From: Gammaproteobacteria bacterium
GTDB taxonomy: Bacteria; Pseudomonadota; Gammaproteobacteria; Pseudomonadales; Pseudohongiellaceae
Direction of reading: 5' to 3'
Length of the DNA stretch: 64,000 nt
Assembly: GCA_041395725.1 (NCBI GenBank)
Contig: JAWKZW010000001.1
Coordinates: 3,162,001-3,226,000, forward strand
Shown: piece after piece, positions 1-8,180 of the stretch
Layout of the letters: each line of letters begins with the position of its first letter
Numbering within the stretch: the first letter of the stretch is position 1
Notes under the pieces: generated by a model
Database searches by the model: none
Told to the model about the DNA's origin: nothing
Seen by the model: only the letters and a program-made list of their open reading frames with translations
Position numbers and translations under genes: made by a program

Positions 1-496
1 CCGGCAGTAGCTGTTCATCGTAGTCGATCAGAGTCAGTACGATCAGGTACCACGTAAACAATAGAAGAACCACGGTCAGCCAATTGGCGCCAAATGACCA
101 GGCGATCAGCGCGGACATGAGCCCGGTCGTCAGCTCAACACCCGGGTATCTTGCGGAAATCCCGGTTTTGCACTGTGAGCACTTGCCTCTAAGGAACAGG
201 TAACTGAGCACAGGGATATTTTCCAGCGCGGTTATTTTATGCTTACACACAGGGCAGTGTGAGTCAGGCTTCATCAGGTTAAAGGTCGAAAATTCTGCAG
301 CCGTCCTGTCGGCAAAGGCAGGCTCGGCGTCGTCACTTGCCAGCATTTCCCGGCACTGTGCAGTCCATTCCCGGTACAGCATGATAGGGACGCGATAGAC
401 CACTACGTTGAGAAAACTGCCAACCAGCAGCCCAAGTATCAAGCAGGAGACGACCAGCAGCGGTGTGCTGGTCGACAGGAGTTCAAAGAAGGTCAT
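1..496 (-). CDS. pilD: Type IV prepilin peptidase/N-methyltransferase PilD, C-terminus cut by window edge
   Basis: Inner-membrane aspartic protease that removes the prepilin leader before the conserved Phe and methylates the new N-terminus. The frame is open from an ATG at 496 to base 1, giving 165 residues. Visible features: a first membrane segment (about residues 12-35) with the family motif GSFLNVV; the cytoplasmic zinc-binding pair CPVC (81-84) and CSQC (106-109); and the first catalytic aspartate region LTLIDYDEQ near residue 155. The second catalytic Asp motif and the last membrane helices lie outside the window. It follows pilC by about 30 bases in the same direction, so it is probably co-transcribed with pilB and pilC. 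Identity is secure; only the length is unknown. Confidence 0.95.
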   Translation of the reverse strand, partial: MTFFELLSTSTPLLVVSCLILGLLVGSFLNVVVYRVPIMLYREWTAQCREMLASDDAEPAFADRTAAEFSTFNLMKPDSHCPVCKHKITALENIPVLSYLFLRGKCSQCKTGISARYPGVELTTGLMSALIAWSFGANWLTVVLLLFTWYLIVLTLIDYDEQLLP

Positions 497-527
497 TGTG
501 TGTTATCTGGCCCTGGTAGGAGTCGAA

Positions 528-1745
528 TTACACCACTTGACCAAGCTGAAAGATAGGCAGATACATTGCAATCATCAAGCCTCCCACCAGAACGCCAAGT
601 ACGGCCATGATGATCGGTTCCATCAGCGCAGTCAGTCCGCTTACGGCATTATCGACTTCTGCCTCGTAATAGTTGGCGCACTTATCGAGCATATCGTCCA
701 AAGAGCCGGACTCTTCACCTATTCCGATCATTTGAATCACCATGATCGGGAACAGGCCAGTGTTCCGGATCGAGAAGGCCAGTTGTTGTCCTGTGGACAC
801 GTCGTCCTTAATACGCCTGGTGGCCTTGTAGTAAACAACGTTGCCAGCGGCACCCGCCACTGATTCGAGCGCATCAACCAGAGGGACACCGGCGGCAAAA
901 GTTGTGGACAGGGTTCTTGTGAAGCGGGCAAAACAGGAGTTATTGAGGATGGGGCCAATGATCGGCAACTTAAGGGACAGTCGCTCGACTGCCTCCCTGA
1001 ATTTTCGGGACCGGATCATGGCTTCCTTGTAGAAGAAACCCAGGCCAATTCCAAGGATTAACATTTTCCACCAGTGAGCGATGGCCAGATCGGAAAGCCC
1101 GAGGACGAAGAGGGTGAAGGCTGGCAGATCAGCTCCGAAGCTTGAGAACGTTTCAGCAAACTGAGGCACTACCTTGACCAGCAGGATGCCGGTAACAATA
1201 ATCGCCACCAGCACGACTGCGATCGGGTAGTTCATGGCTTTCTTGATCTTTGCTTTCAATGCTTCCGATTTTTCTTTGTAAGTCGCGAGCCGGTCCAGCA
1301 TGGTTTCCAGGGCGCCTGACTGCTCGCCTGAATCGATGAGGTTGCAGAACAGGTCATCGAAGTAGCGTGGATGTTTGCGGATACTGTCGGCGAAGTTGTG
1401 TCCACCTGCCACGTCGTCGCGTATTTTCCAGACCAGATCGCGCATCGAGGCATTATCCAGACTTTCGCCGACGATTTCGAAAGCCTGTACAAGAGGGATG
1501 CCGGCTTTCATCATGGTTGCCAGTTGTCGCGTGAAGATGGCAACATCCATGGGCTTGATTTTCTGCTGCCGCTTTTTCAGCAGAGCCTTGGGTTTGCGCT
1601 TGACCCGGGTCGCCACGATGCCCTGTTTTCGGAGTTGCGCCTTGACTAGCGCCTGGCTGGCGCCGGGGGTTTCCCCATTGGTCTTTTTGCCGTTCTTGTC
1701 AGTGCCATGCCAGATGTAAATTGGTTGTACGGCTTCAGTTGCCAT
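528..1745 (-). CDS. pilC: Type IV pilus inner-membrane platform protein PilC
   Basis: Polytopic platform protein that couples the PilB/PilT motors to pilin insertion and removal. The 405-residue product has the usual length and contains two repeated T2SSF (GspF-type) domains: the first about residues 70-190 (FTRQLATMMKAGIPL, CNLIDSGEQSGALE), the second about 275-400 (FTRTLSTTFAAGVPLVDALE, GIGEESGSLDDML). Hydrophobic segments occur near 170-190, 222-240 and 375-398. The ATG at 1745 is preceded by a GAGGT ribosome binding site. It lies between pilB and pilD on the same strand, the standard order of the Pseudomonas pilBCD operon. Confidence 0.97.
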   Translation of the reverse strand: MATEAVQPIYIWHGTDKNGKKTNGETPGASQALVKAQLRKQGIVATRVKRKPKALLKKRQQKIKPMDVAIFTRQLATMMKAGIPLVQAFEIVGESLDNASMRDLVWKIRDDVAGGHNFADSIRKHPRYFDDLFCNLIDSGEQSGALETMLDRLATYKEKSEALKAKIKKAMNYPIAVVLVAIIVTGILLVKVVPQFAETFSSFGADLPAFTLFVLGLSDLAIAHWWKMLILGIGLGFFYKEAMIRSRKFREAVERLSLKLPIIGPILNNSCFARFTRTLSTTFAAGVPLVDALESVAGAAGNVVYYKATRRIKDDVSTGQQLAFSIRNTGLFPIMVIQMIGIGEESGSLDDMLDKCANYYEAEVDNAVSGLTALMEPIIMAVLGVLVGGLMIAMYLPIFQLGQVV

Positions 1746-1852
1746 GGAATACCTCGAGTCTTTGGTTTAATCAGGCAGGCGTGGAGGATTGTCTGGCTCC
1801 GCGGCTGCCCGGTTCAGCGCTGTTGTTGACTGTTGTTGGCGATAATTCCTTC

Positions 1853-3685
1853 CTAGGTTATCCTGTTGACTTCATCGAGACTTATCAGTCCCTCCGTCAT
1901 CCTTGCCAGTGCTGACTGACGCAGGCTAAAGTAGCCTGCCTTGCGCGCCTGCGCAGCAATGTTCATGGAATTTCCACCAGCAATGATAGTACGGGTCATC
2001 GGTTCGGAAATGGGAACCACTTCATAAATCCCGACTCTGCCCTGATATCCGCCATGACAGCGGTCGCATCCTCTGGCCTGATAGAGCTCCCCCTGAATCG
2101 TCAGGGACTCATCGGGATATAGCCGTGCCAGGCGTCTGCGTAAGTCAGGCGCTGGTTTTTTGCAATGGCGGCAAAGTTTTCTGGCCAGGCGCTGCGCGAT
2201 GATCAGTGTTACCGATGACGCGACGTTGTAGGGCTCAATACCCATATTGAGTAATCTGTTGAGCGTCTCCGGGGCACTGTTCGTATGCAGAGTGGATAGT
2301 ACAAGGTGTCCGGTCTGAGCCGCCTTGATGGCTATTTGCACGGTTTCCTGGTCGCGGATTTCCCCAACCATGATCACGTCAGGATCCTGCCGGAGAAATG
2401 CTCTCAGCGCGGTGACGAAGCTCAACCCGATAGCCGGCTTGACCTGTACCTGGTTTATCCCGGACAGGTTGAATTCGACCGGATCTTCCGCGGTGGAAAT
2501 GTTGCGTGTGCAGTCGTTGAGCCGGGCCAGCACGCTGTATAAGGTCACGGTCTTGCCACTGCCCGTCGGGCCGGTAACAAGGATCATTCCCTGGGGCCTG
2601 CTGAGGGCTTCTATGACGTGGATTTGCTGTTGAGCGCTCAAGCCAAGCTGATCGATATCAAGCCGGGTGCGCTGGGGGTCCATGATCCTGAGTACTGTCT
2701 TCTCTCCCCATAGGGTTGGTAGTGTGCTGATTCGGAAGTCCACCGCCTGCTGGCCGCTGCGCGGCAGCCTGATGCGACCGTCCTGGGGTAGGCGGCGTTC
2801 GGATATATCCAGCTGGGCCATGATCTTGAGGCGGGAAATCAGTCGGCCGGCCAGGTGAATCGGCGGCGTGGCCAATTCTCTCAGCACACCATCGATCCTG
2901 ACTCTTACTCTGAAGATTTTTTCGTAGGGCTCAATGTGTATGTCCGACGCTTTGAGGCTGACGGCTTCCAGTAGCAGGCGATTGACTGCGCTGATTACCG
3001 GGGCCTCGTTATCATCGTCATCTCTTATGCCGATGCCATCCTGCAGGAAACTATCACGGAAGCCGGTGGGAAAATTCTCGTGGTCATCCTCAAGGTTGCT
3101 CTTTCGGTAAACCCTCCGCCTCCGGTTACCATCCTGACCCCGTGAAGTTTCCAGAGGTGATGCAGGGTGTTTCTCAGAATCCTTGGCAGGGATCGCTACG
3201 CGGCGCTGACCGGACAGGTTATGGATAGTGGCCCGAATCTGAGAATGTGGAGCAATGACAAGATCCGCGGTTTTGCCGCTGTGAAATTCGAACTCCCGGA
3301 TCGCTCCGGTCTGGGTCGGATCAGTAACCGCCAGCACCAGCCTGTTGCTACGAAAGGCAAGGGGAAGAATTCTGTGCTTCTCCATCAGCTGGCAGATTGC
3401 GAGTACCGCCGGGTCCTGCAAAGGCCGATAGGAAGACAGGTCCATCAGGGGCAGATTAAAAGTTGTCGAGATAGCTGAGGCCAGCCTTCCCTGATCGACA
3501 AGTTTGTTCTCGATACAGTGTCTGACGAAGGAGTTCTTATGGCGCCGGGAGGAAAGGATCGCGCTGCGAGCCTGGGATTCAGACATTTCTCCCAGATTTA
3601 CCAGGTGCCGTGCCAGACCTTTGATATCGGAGTTCATTTCAGGGTTTATTTCTGGATTTATCGCTGGATTCGTAGCCGGATTCAA
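1853..3685 (-). CDS. pilB: Type IV pilus assembly ATPase PilB
   Basis: Cytoplasmic hexameric ATPase that powers pilus extension. The product has an N-terminal MshEN/T2SSE_N region (about 25-150), then the ATPase core with Walker A GPTGSGKT, Asp-box and Walker B context DPDVIMVGEIRD, the His-box TGHLVLSTLHT, and a zinc-binding tetracysteine (CRHCKK and CDRCHGGY) near the C-terminus. The longest frame starts at a TTG (3685) without a good ribosome binding site. An in-frame ATG at 3637 would give a more typical N-terminus (MNSDIKGLARHLV). The 16 residues between the two starts are encoded by 12-base repeats. Function is certain; the start is not. Confidence 0.96.
   Translation of the reverse strand: MNPATNPAINPEINPEMNSDIKGLARHLVNLGEMSESQARSAILSSRRHKNSFVRHCIENKLVDQGRLASAISTTFNLPLMDLSSYRPLQDPAVLAICQLMEKHRILPLAFRSNRLVLAVTDPTQTGAIREFEFHSGKTADLVIAPHSQIRATIHNLSGQRRVAIPAKDSEKHPASPLETSRGQDGNRRRRVYRKSNLEDDHENFPTGFRDSFLQDGIGIRDDDDNEAPVISAVNRLLLEAVSLKASDIHIEPYEKIFRVRVRIDGVLRELATPPIHLAGRLISRLKIMAQLDISERRLPQDGRIRLPRSGQQAVDFRISTLPTLWGEKTVLRIMDPQRTRLDIDQLGLSAQQQIHVIEALSRPQGMILVTGPTGSGKTVTLYSVLARLNDCTRNISTAEDPVEFNLSGINQVQVKPAIGLSFVTALRAFLRQDPDVIMVGEIRDQETVQIAIKAAQTGHLVLSTLHTNSAPETLNRLLNMGIEPYNVASSVTLIIAQRLARKLCRHCKKPAPDLRRRLARLYPDESLTIQGELYQARGCDRCHGGYQGRVGIYEVVPISEPMTRTIIAGGNSMNIAAQARKAGYFSLRQSALARMTEGLISLDEVNRIT
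3635..3682 (-). repeat. Four 12-bp tandem repeats at the pilB start
   Basis: On the minus strand the units read AATCCGGCTACG, AATCCAGCGATA, AATCCAGAAATA and AACCCTGAAATG. They encode NPAT, NPAI, NPEI and NPEM if translated from the upstream TTG. The last unit ends with the alternative ATG start. A unit of 12 bases keeps the frame whatever the copy number, so length variation would change only the N-terminal tail or the leader. Confidence 0.8.
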
Positions 3686-3792
3686 ATTGCAAAATTTGAA
3701 CTCGATAACTTATTGGTAAATCCAGTATAGATTAATATGTCGATTTTTCCTGAAACACGAATTCACGAACGTTCCAGAAGGAGGAAGTTTCT

Positions 3793-4500
3793 ATGAACAG
3801 GTGGGAAGCCTTTACGCTGCATTTTGCTGTCAGTATCGCCGTTTTCACGGGCCTGCTTGGTATCATCATGATGCTCTGGTATCCAGGTGTATTGTTCAAT
3901 ATTGACGGTGGCTGGTCTGGATTAAAGCTGGTCATGGGGGTTGACGTTATTCTTGGCCCATTGCTTACCTTGATAGTTTTCAGGGCAGGGAAGCCTGGTC
4001 TGAAATTTGACCTCGGTTGTATTGCCGCATTACAGATTGCCTGTATGGCGGCAGGCGTTTGGATAGTCTACCAGTCTCGCCCAATTGCCCTGGTATTTGC
4101 CTACGACACCTTCTACAGCCTGGCCGCCAATGAGTTTGAGGCCTATGGCAAAGACCCTGGCGTGATTGCGGAATTTTCGGGTCCTTGGCCCAAGTTGCTT
4201 TACACTGAGCTGCCGGACACCGAGTTCGGGGCGGAAATTGCCAATCTCCGCAGTCAGTTTGTCGACGATCCGCTGTTCATGCAGACAGACAAGTTCAACT
4301 CTATTCCGCTTGAAAGCGCAGCCTTGTTCGAACGGGAAGAAACGGTACGAAAAGAGGCGGAAAGTCTGCTCGGTAGCACGGCGGACTTGGGCGGGCAGGG
4401 TTGTGTCCTGAGTCGCTTTGCTTCAGCTCACGCCAGCGGGTTTGTCTGTTACAGCCCGGATAAGCGCAAGCTCACGCGGTTTTATCCGCTCCAGTCATAA
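3793..4500 (+). CDS. TfpX/TfpZ-family type IV pilin accessory protein
   Basis: Membrane protein of the family found beside pilA in some Pseudomonas pilin groups and thought to help assembly or stability of particular pilins. The 235-residue product has three hydrophobic helices near residues 8-30, 42-62 and 74-94, then a soluble C-terminal part. Family-like motifs are VDVILGPLLTLIVF and AYDTFYSLAANEF. The ATG follows a strong AGGAGG site at 3778-3783. It lies between pilB and the pilins but on the opposite strand, so it has its own promoter. The family call rests on the N-terminal membrane half and on position; the mechanism is not known. Confidence 0.85.
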   Translation: MNRWEAFTLHFAVSIAVFTGLLGIIMMLWYPGVLFNIDGGWSGLKLVMGVDVILGPLLTLIVFRAGKPGLKFDLGCIAALQIACMAAGVWIVYQSRPIALVFAYDTFYSLAANEFEAYGKDPGVIAEFSGPWPKLLYTELPDTEFGAEIANLRSQFVDDPLFMQTDKFNSIPLESAALFEREETVRKEAESLLGSTADLGGQGCVLSRFASAHASGFVCYSPDKRKLTRFYPLQS

Positions 4501-4530
4501 GTTTGTGTCATGTGTGAACAGGGGAGAGAG

Positions 4531-4566
4531 TGACTAGATACCGCAATGCTTTAAGGTATCTAGTCA
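4531..4566. terminator. Perfect 12-bp inverted repeat between convergent genes
   Basis: TGACTAGATACC and GGTATCTAGTCA are exact reverse complements separated by 12 bases. The element sits between the end of the TfpX-like gene and the end of the second pilin, where a shared bidirectional terminator would be expected. No T-run follows on either strand, so a structural or regulatory role is also possible. Confidence 0.5.
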
Positions 4567-4578
4567 GAGGTTCCTTAA
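4562..4578 (+). repeat. Dispersed motif copy A (TCAGAGGTTCCTTAA)
   Basis: Intergenic copy of a short motif seen at several places in the window (12397, 28464, 32462, 37720, 59007). It overlaps the right arm of the 4531-4566 inverted repeat. See the finding on the motif family. Confidence 0.5.
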
Positions 4579-4592
4579 CAATGGAGTGAGTG

Positions 4593-5021
4593 TTAGCAAT
4601 AGCCCAGTGGCTTGCAGGTACCACCTTCGGTCCAGTTCACTGGTGGTATAACTCCTGAGGCCTGCAGGGTAAAGGTGACGCCGTCCAGATCGGTGCCGTC
4701 GTTCTTCCAGGTGACTGTCACAAGACCGTCCACAAGATCGAGGCCATGGAGTGTGACGGTTCTGGGGATCGGGTTGGGCAGGCCGTTGGTCCCTGCGTCA
4801 ACATCTGCAATTGAGCCGAAGCGATTCATCTGTGCGTGAACGACTATCATGTTGCGAAAGTCATCGATTTGCAGCATGGCTTCGGAGAACCGGGCTCTGT
4901 CGGTGTAGAGCCTATAGGCGGGAAGTGCTACGGCGGCAAGAATGCCTAAAATAGCGACCACAATCATGAGCTCGATAAGAGTGAAGCCGCCTTGAGAGTG
5001 TTTTGATTGCATGGGATTCAT
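4593..5021 (-). CDS. Type IVa major-pilin-like protein, second tandem copy
   Basis: Prepilin with a class-A leader of about 12 residues ending QGG, followed by the mature N-terminus FTLIELMIVVAILG. Glu5 is present, as is the long hydrophobic helix. Total 142 residues, normal for a major pilin. The C-terminal cysteines (GGTCKPLGYC) can form the disulfide that closes the D-loop. It resembles the adjacent pilin closely in both halves, so the pair arose by duplication. It lies about 185 bases downstream of the other pilin in the same direction. An internal ATG three codons in is an alternative start. Whether both are made, or one is a reserve or minor subunit, cannot be told. Confidence 0.93.
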   Translation of the reverse strand: MNPMQSKHSQGGFTLIELMIVVAILGILAAVALPAYRLYTDRARFSEAMLQIDDFRNMIVVHAQMNRFGSIADVDAGTNGLPNPIPRTVTLHGLDLVDGLVTVTWKNDGTDLDGVTFTLQASGVIPPVNWTEGGTCKPLGYC

Positions 5022-5158
5022 GTCGTCGCTAAACCTTACAGTGTTGATCCTAGGGGTCTGGTTTCGAGCTGTTCAAATTAACCGGCGTGATACTGAAGCA
5101 GGGAGAAATCTGTCGGTTGATGTGAAAAGCCTTATCCTGGGGGGTTCAGGTCCTACTG

Positions 5159-5198
5159 TTTCCTCGGCAGCCGCGATGATTCGCGGCTGCCTCGGAAA
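5159..5198 (-). terminator. Strong GC-rich stem-loop downstream of the first pilin
   Basis: GGCAGCCGCGA (5166-5176) pairs exactly with TCGCGGCTGCC (5181-5191) across a 4-base loop. TTTCC/GGAAA extends the stem after a 2-base internal loop. It begins just after the pilin stop codon at 5207. No U-tract follows, so it may protect the 3' end of an abundant pilin mRNA or attenuate read-through into the second pilin. Confidence 0.6.
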
Positions 5199-5206
5199 AC
5201 CGGTTT

Positions 5207-5620
5207 CTAGCAGAAACCGCTGGTCAGGCAGGTGCCACCCTCAGTCCAGGAGACTGGAGGAGTGATTCCACCGGCAGTCAGTGTGTATGTCACACCAGCC
5301 AGGTCGGAACCGTCGTTGCGCCAGGTGACGGTAACGGTGCCACCAGCAACAGCAATACCGTGCAGAGTTGTAGACTGAGCCTGGTTAGCCGGGATACCCA
5401 TGGTGCCGGCATTGAGGGCCGCGAGGTTGGCTGGCTGACGAGTCTGAATAGCCAGTTCCATTGCTGTCTTGCGCGGAGTTACGGACAGAACAGCTTCAGA
5501 GAAGCGGGCACGGTTAGAGTAGTTCTGATACGCTGGCAGGGCCACAGCGGCGAGGATGCCGATGATAGCTACCACGATCATTAATTCGATAAGGGTAAAA
5601 CCTTGTTGAGAGTTCTTCAT
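5207..5620 (-). CDS. pilA: Type IVa major pilin PilA
   Basis: Structural subunit of the pilus fibre. The leader is short (MKNSQQG) and is cut before FTLIELMIVVAIIG, with Glu5 and the hydrophobic assembly helix intact. The product is 137 residues and ends in a cysteine pair (GGTCLTSGFC) typical of the D-region disulfide. I chose the ATG at 5620 because GGAG lies 8 bases upstream and the leader then has the usual 7 residues; a frame start at 5641 is also open. Upstream (5738-5753) is a sigma54-like promoter, as expected for pilA. This is the likelier main pilin of the two. Confidence 0.95.
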   Translation of the reverse strand: MKNSQQGFTLIELMIVVAIIGILAAVALPAYQNYSNRARFSEAVLSVTPRKTAMELAIQTRQPANLAALNAGTMGIPANQAQSTTLHGIAVAGGTVTVTWRNDGSDLAGVTYTLTAGGITPPVSWTEGGTCLTSGFC

Positions 5621-5641
5621 TTCAATACTCCGATCTATCAA

Positions 5642-6216
5642 GTTAACTTAAAGTTTTAGAGTTATTCCAAAAGCTCTTGCAGGATGCTTTGAGAACAATA
5701 AATTCCGTTTAGTTTCCATAACGGTTACACACGTGATTACAGTTTCCGTGCCAGGTTTTGAAAGAATTTGTTAACTAGTTGATATGTAAGCGATAAATAG
5801 AATTCTTTGGGATAAATCCAGAAGCTCAGGATCGGTATGACGGGTGTAAACCATTGTTAGTCACTGACAAAAAACGTCACTTTCAGTCAGCCTGTGATTT
5901 GCCGCAACGCACTGTCAGGCGCAACCCGGACAATGACCCTTCGCCCCCCATCGAGAAAGTCGGAATGTGATAGGAAATGTTGCGCTCCCAAGGGCAAGTC
6001 TTAAAGGAGACGGCCGAATACTTAAGGGACTTCTGATTATTTACCGCAAAGTGCTGCGGCAGACTGTTGGGCGCTCCTGCCAGGCGTCGTGCGAAGGCAA
6101 TTGTCACTCCCCTGCCAGGCACGACAACGACGCAGTGATGTCCTGCGGATATTGGTCAGGGTTTTCTCAACTGATTTTTGTCTGGCGAGCTAACGCCTTA
6201 CCTGGGACTCTCACGG
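5642..6216. other. Intergenic region between divergent pilA and the glycosyltransferase gene
   Basis: 575 bases without a convincing gene. The left part holds the pilA leader and the sigma54-like promoter. The two short open frames in 5883-6230 overlap each other on opposite strands and lack family features or a good ribosome binding site, so I do not call them. Confidence 0.6.
5738..5753 (-). promoter_or_regulatory. Candidate sigma54 (RpoN) promoter for pilA
   Basis: The minus strand reads TGGCAC-N5-CTGTA. The -24 element is perfect. The -12 element keeps the essential G but has T in place of C (consensus TTGCA). It lies about 118 bases before the pilA start codon. Pseudomonas pilA genes are transcribed by RpoN with PilR, which supports the assignment. 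Confidence 0.5.
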
Positions 6217-8166
6217 ATGGACAAAACTAATACCAGCATTTCCCCTACTGGCAACCATGGCAGGTTTTCGGGCTCTCTTCTGACGGGTGCAACACTTGGT
6301 TTAGTCACGCTTGTGACGCTGCTCGTTTACCTGCCGGGCCTGAACGGCCCCTTTCTGCTGGATGATCTGGTGAATCTTCAGCAGATAGGCGATGGCGAAG
6401 GAGTGACCGATCTGCAGTCGGCTGTGAACTATATCTTTGGCAACCGAAGCGGCCCGGCGGGCCGACCGGTAGCTACAGCCAGCTTTTTGCTCAATGCGAG
6501 AGACTGGCCTGCTGCCTCGTTAGGGTTCAAGGCGGTGAACCTCTTTCTGCACATCCTGACCGGGTTGTTGACCGCCTGGTTCGGCCTGCTGTTATTCAGA
6601 GTATCAGGAGTCAGGGAGGCCAGGGCACGCATACTGGCTGTTGGAGTTGCAGCGCTCTGGCTGCTGCACCCGCTTAACGTTTCGACCACGCTGTACGTGG
6701 TTCAGCGAATGACGCAGTTGATGGCGCTGTTTTCATTGGCCGGCCTGATCTGCTATATGAAAGGCAGGGCCGCTGTTGACCAGCAATCTCACCGGGGGTT
6801 GCTGTTGATGAGCCTGTGTCTATTCCCGTTTGGATTGCTTGCAGTGCTGAGCAAGGAAAACGGGGCATTGCTGCTGGCGGCGATCCTGACACTGGAAATC
6901 ACAGTGTTCAACCAGCATCGCCGAGGGGTGCTGCTCAGGCTCTGGCTGGCGGCAGGTGTCCTGCTGCCCCTCGTGGTGGTGTCCGGCTACCTGATTTTGA
7001 ATTTCACACGTCTCACGGCAGCTTACGGGTTTCGGGAATTCAGCCTCGGCGAGAGGCTGCTGACCGAAGGCCGCATTATAATTGATTACCTGTTCAATAT
7101 TCTGTTGCCAGGAATTCGGGATTTTACCCTGCAACATGATGACTACATTATTTCCAGAAGCCTGCTTGAACCATTATCGACCCTGAGCGCTGTGCTCACC
7201 ATCGTGGCAATACTGATCGCCGCTTTTGTGCTGCGTCGGAGTCAGCCGGTCTTCAGTTTCGCGGTGTTGTGGTTTTTCGGCTGGCATCTGCTTGAGTCCA
7301 CGTTTATTCCGTTGGAGCTCTATTTCGAACATCGCAACTATCTGCCTATGATTGGCCCCCTGATCGCAGTTGTATTTTACCTGGCCAGGCTGGCAGATCA
7401 CCTGGCGGCGAAAGGTTACGCGCGAATTGTGCCAATGGCCGGGGTGGTGGCTGTTATTGCCATGGCGGGGCTCACCCTGCAGCTCACGTTGTTATGGGGC
7501 AATAACCTGGCACTGGCCGCCCAGTGGGCTGAGCGCCATCCTGCGTCCTACCGCGCCCAGGTAGAGTTTGCCTATATCCAGGCGGAGTCAGGCGCAGCGG
7601 AGTCTGGATATTCCAGGCTCTCGGCGCTGCAGCAACGCTTCCCTGATGAGGTTGCCTTGCAGCTCAAGCTTTGGAATTTCGCCTGCAGTTACGAGTTACC
7701 GGCACCTTACCCGGTTACGGAAATCGCTGCGTCAGCGCGACAGGTTTACTACCGGGCAGACTTGACAACCGAAGTAAAAACCCTGCTGGAGAACCTGTTT
7801 GCCGGACAGTGCTCCTACCCCGCAAGGCAGGATATCGAGGCGTTATTGGTCCGTCTCGAAGCGGTCCCGATGCGAACCTTTGAGAAGAGTGGGTTTTATG
7901 TCTTGTTTTCCGATCTCTATATTTATTATCGCGAACTCAATCCAGCGCTCATCCAATTGCGCAATGCCTTTGATCTGCGGCCGGATTCAGGATTTCCGAT
8001 TCGGCAGGCGATCCTTTCAGCGTCGGCAGGCAACTACCAGGACAGCCTGCTGTTCTTGCAGAGAGCCAGAGAAGCAGATGAAAATAGAGGCTCCTTTACG
8101 CCGTCCCGGCTGGGAGAGATTACAGAGATGGAGCAGGACCTCAGGGCCCGAATTGACTCTAACTAG
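6217..8166 (+). CDS. GT-C-fold membrane glycosyltransferase with C-terminal TPR-like region
   Basis: Integral membrane protein of about 649 residues with roughly ten or more helices, then a soluble helical region of about 200 residues that looks like tetratricopeptide repeats. A short acidic motif (LLDDLVNL) follows the first helix, where GT-C enzymes bind the lipid-phosphate sugar. SGPAGRPV and a helix rich in aromatic and leucine residues are typical of this TPR-bearing GT-C group. The ATG at 6217 fits better than the TTG at 6178. It is divergent from pilA and followed 14 bases later by a DPM1-like GT2, so pilin or surface O-glycosylation with a polyprenyl-phosphate sugar is a reasonable inference. 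It is analogous to TfpW beside TfpX, not shown to be its homologue. Confidence 0.75.
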   Translation: MDKTNTSISPTGNHGRFSGSLLTGATLGLVTLVTLLVYLPGLNGPFLLDDLVNLQQIGDGEGVTDLQSAVNYIFGNRSGPAGRPVATASFLLNARDWPAASLGFKAVNLFLHILTGLLTAWFGLLLFRVSGVREARARILAVGVAALWLLHPLNVSTTLYVVQRMTQLMALFSLAGLICYMKGRAAVDQQSHRGLLLMSLCLFPFGLLAVLSKENGALLLAAILTLEITVFNQHRRGVLLRLWLAAGVLLPLVVVSGYLILNFTRLTAAYGFREFSLGERLLTEGRIIIDYLFNILLPGIRDFTLQHDDYIISRSLLEPLSTLSAVLTIVAILIAAFVLRRSQPVFSFAVLWFFGWHLLESTFIPLELYFEHRNYLPMIGPLIAVVFYLARLADHLAAKGYARIVPMAGVVAVIAMAGLTLQLTLLWGNNLALAAQWAERHPASYRAQVEFAYIQAESGAAESGYSRLSALQQRFPDEVALQLKLWNFACSYELPAPYPVTEIAASARQVYYRADLTTEVKTLLENLFAGQCSYPARQDIEALLVRLEAVPMRTFEKSGFYVLFSDLYIYYRELNPALIQLRNAFDLRPDSGFPIRQAILSASAGNYQDSLLFLQRAREADENRGSFTPSRLGEITEMEQDLRARIDSN

Positions 8167-8180
8167 ACGCGGAGAGACGA

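Noticed and set aside
5883..6230. Two overlapping short open frames on opposite strands between pilA and the GT-C gene
   Set aside because: No family features or credible ribosome binding sites, and they overlap each other.
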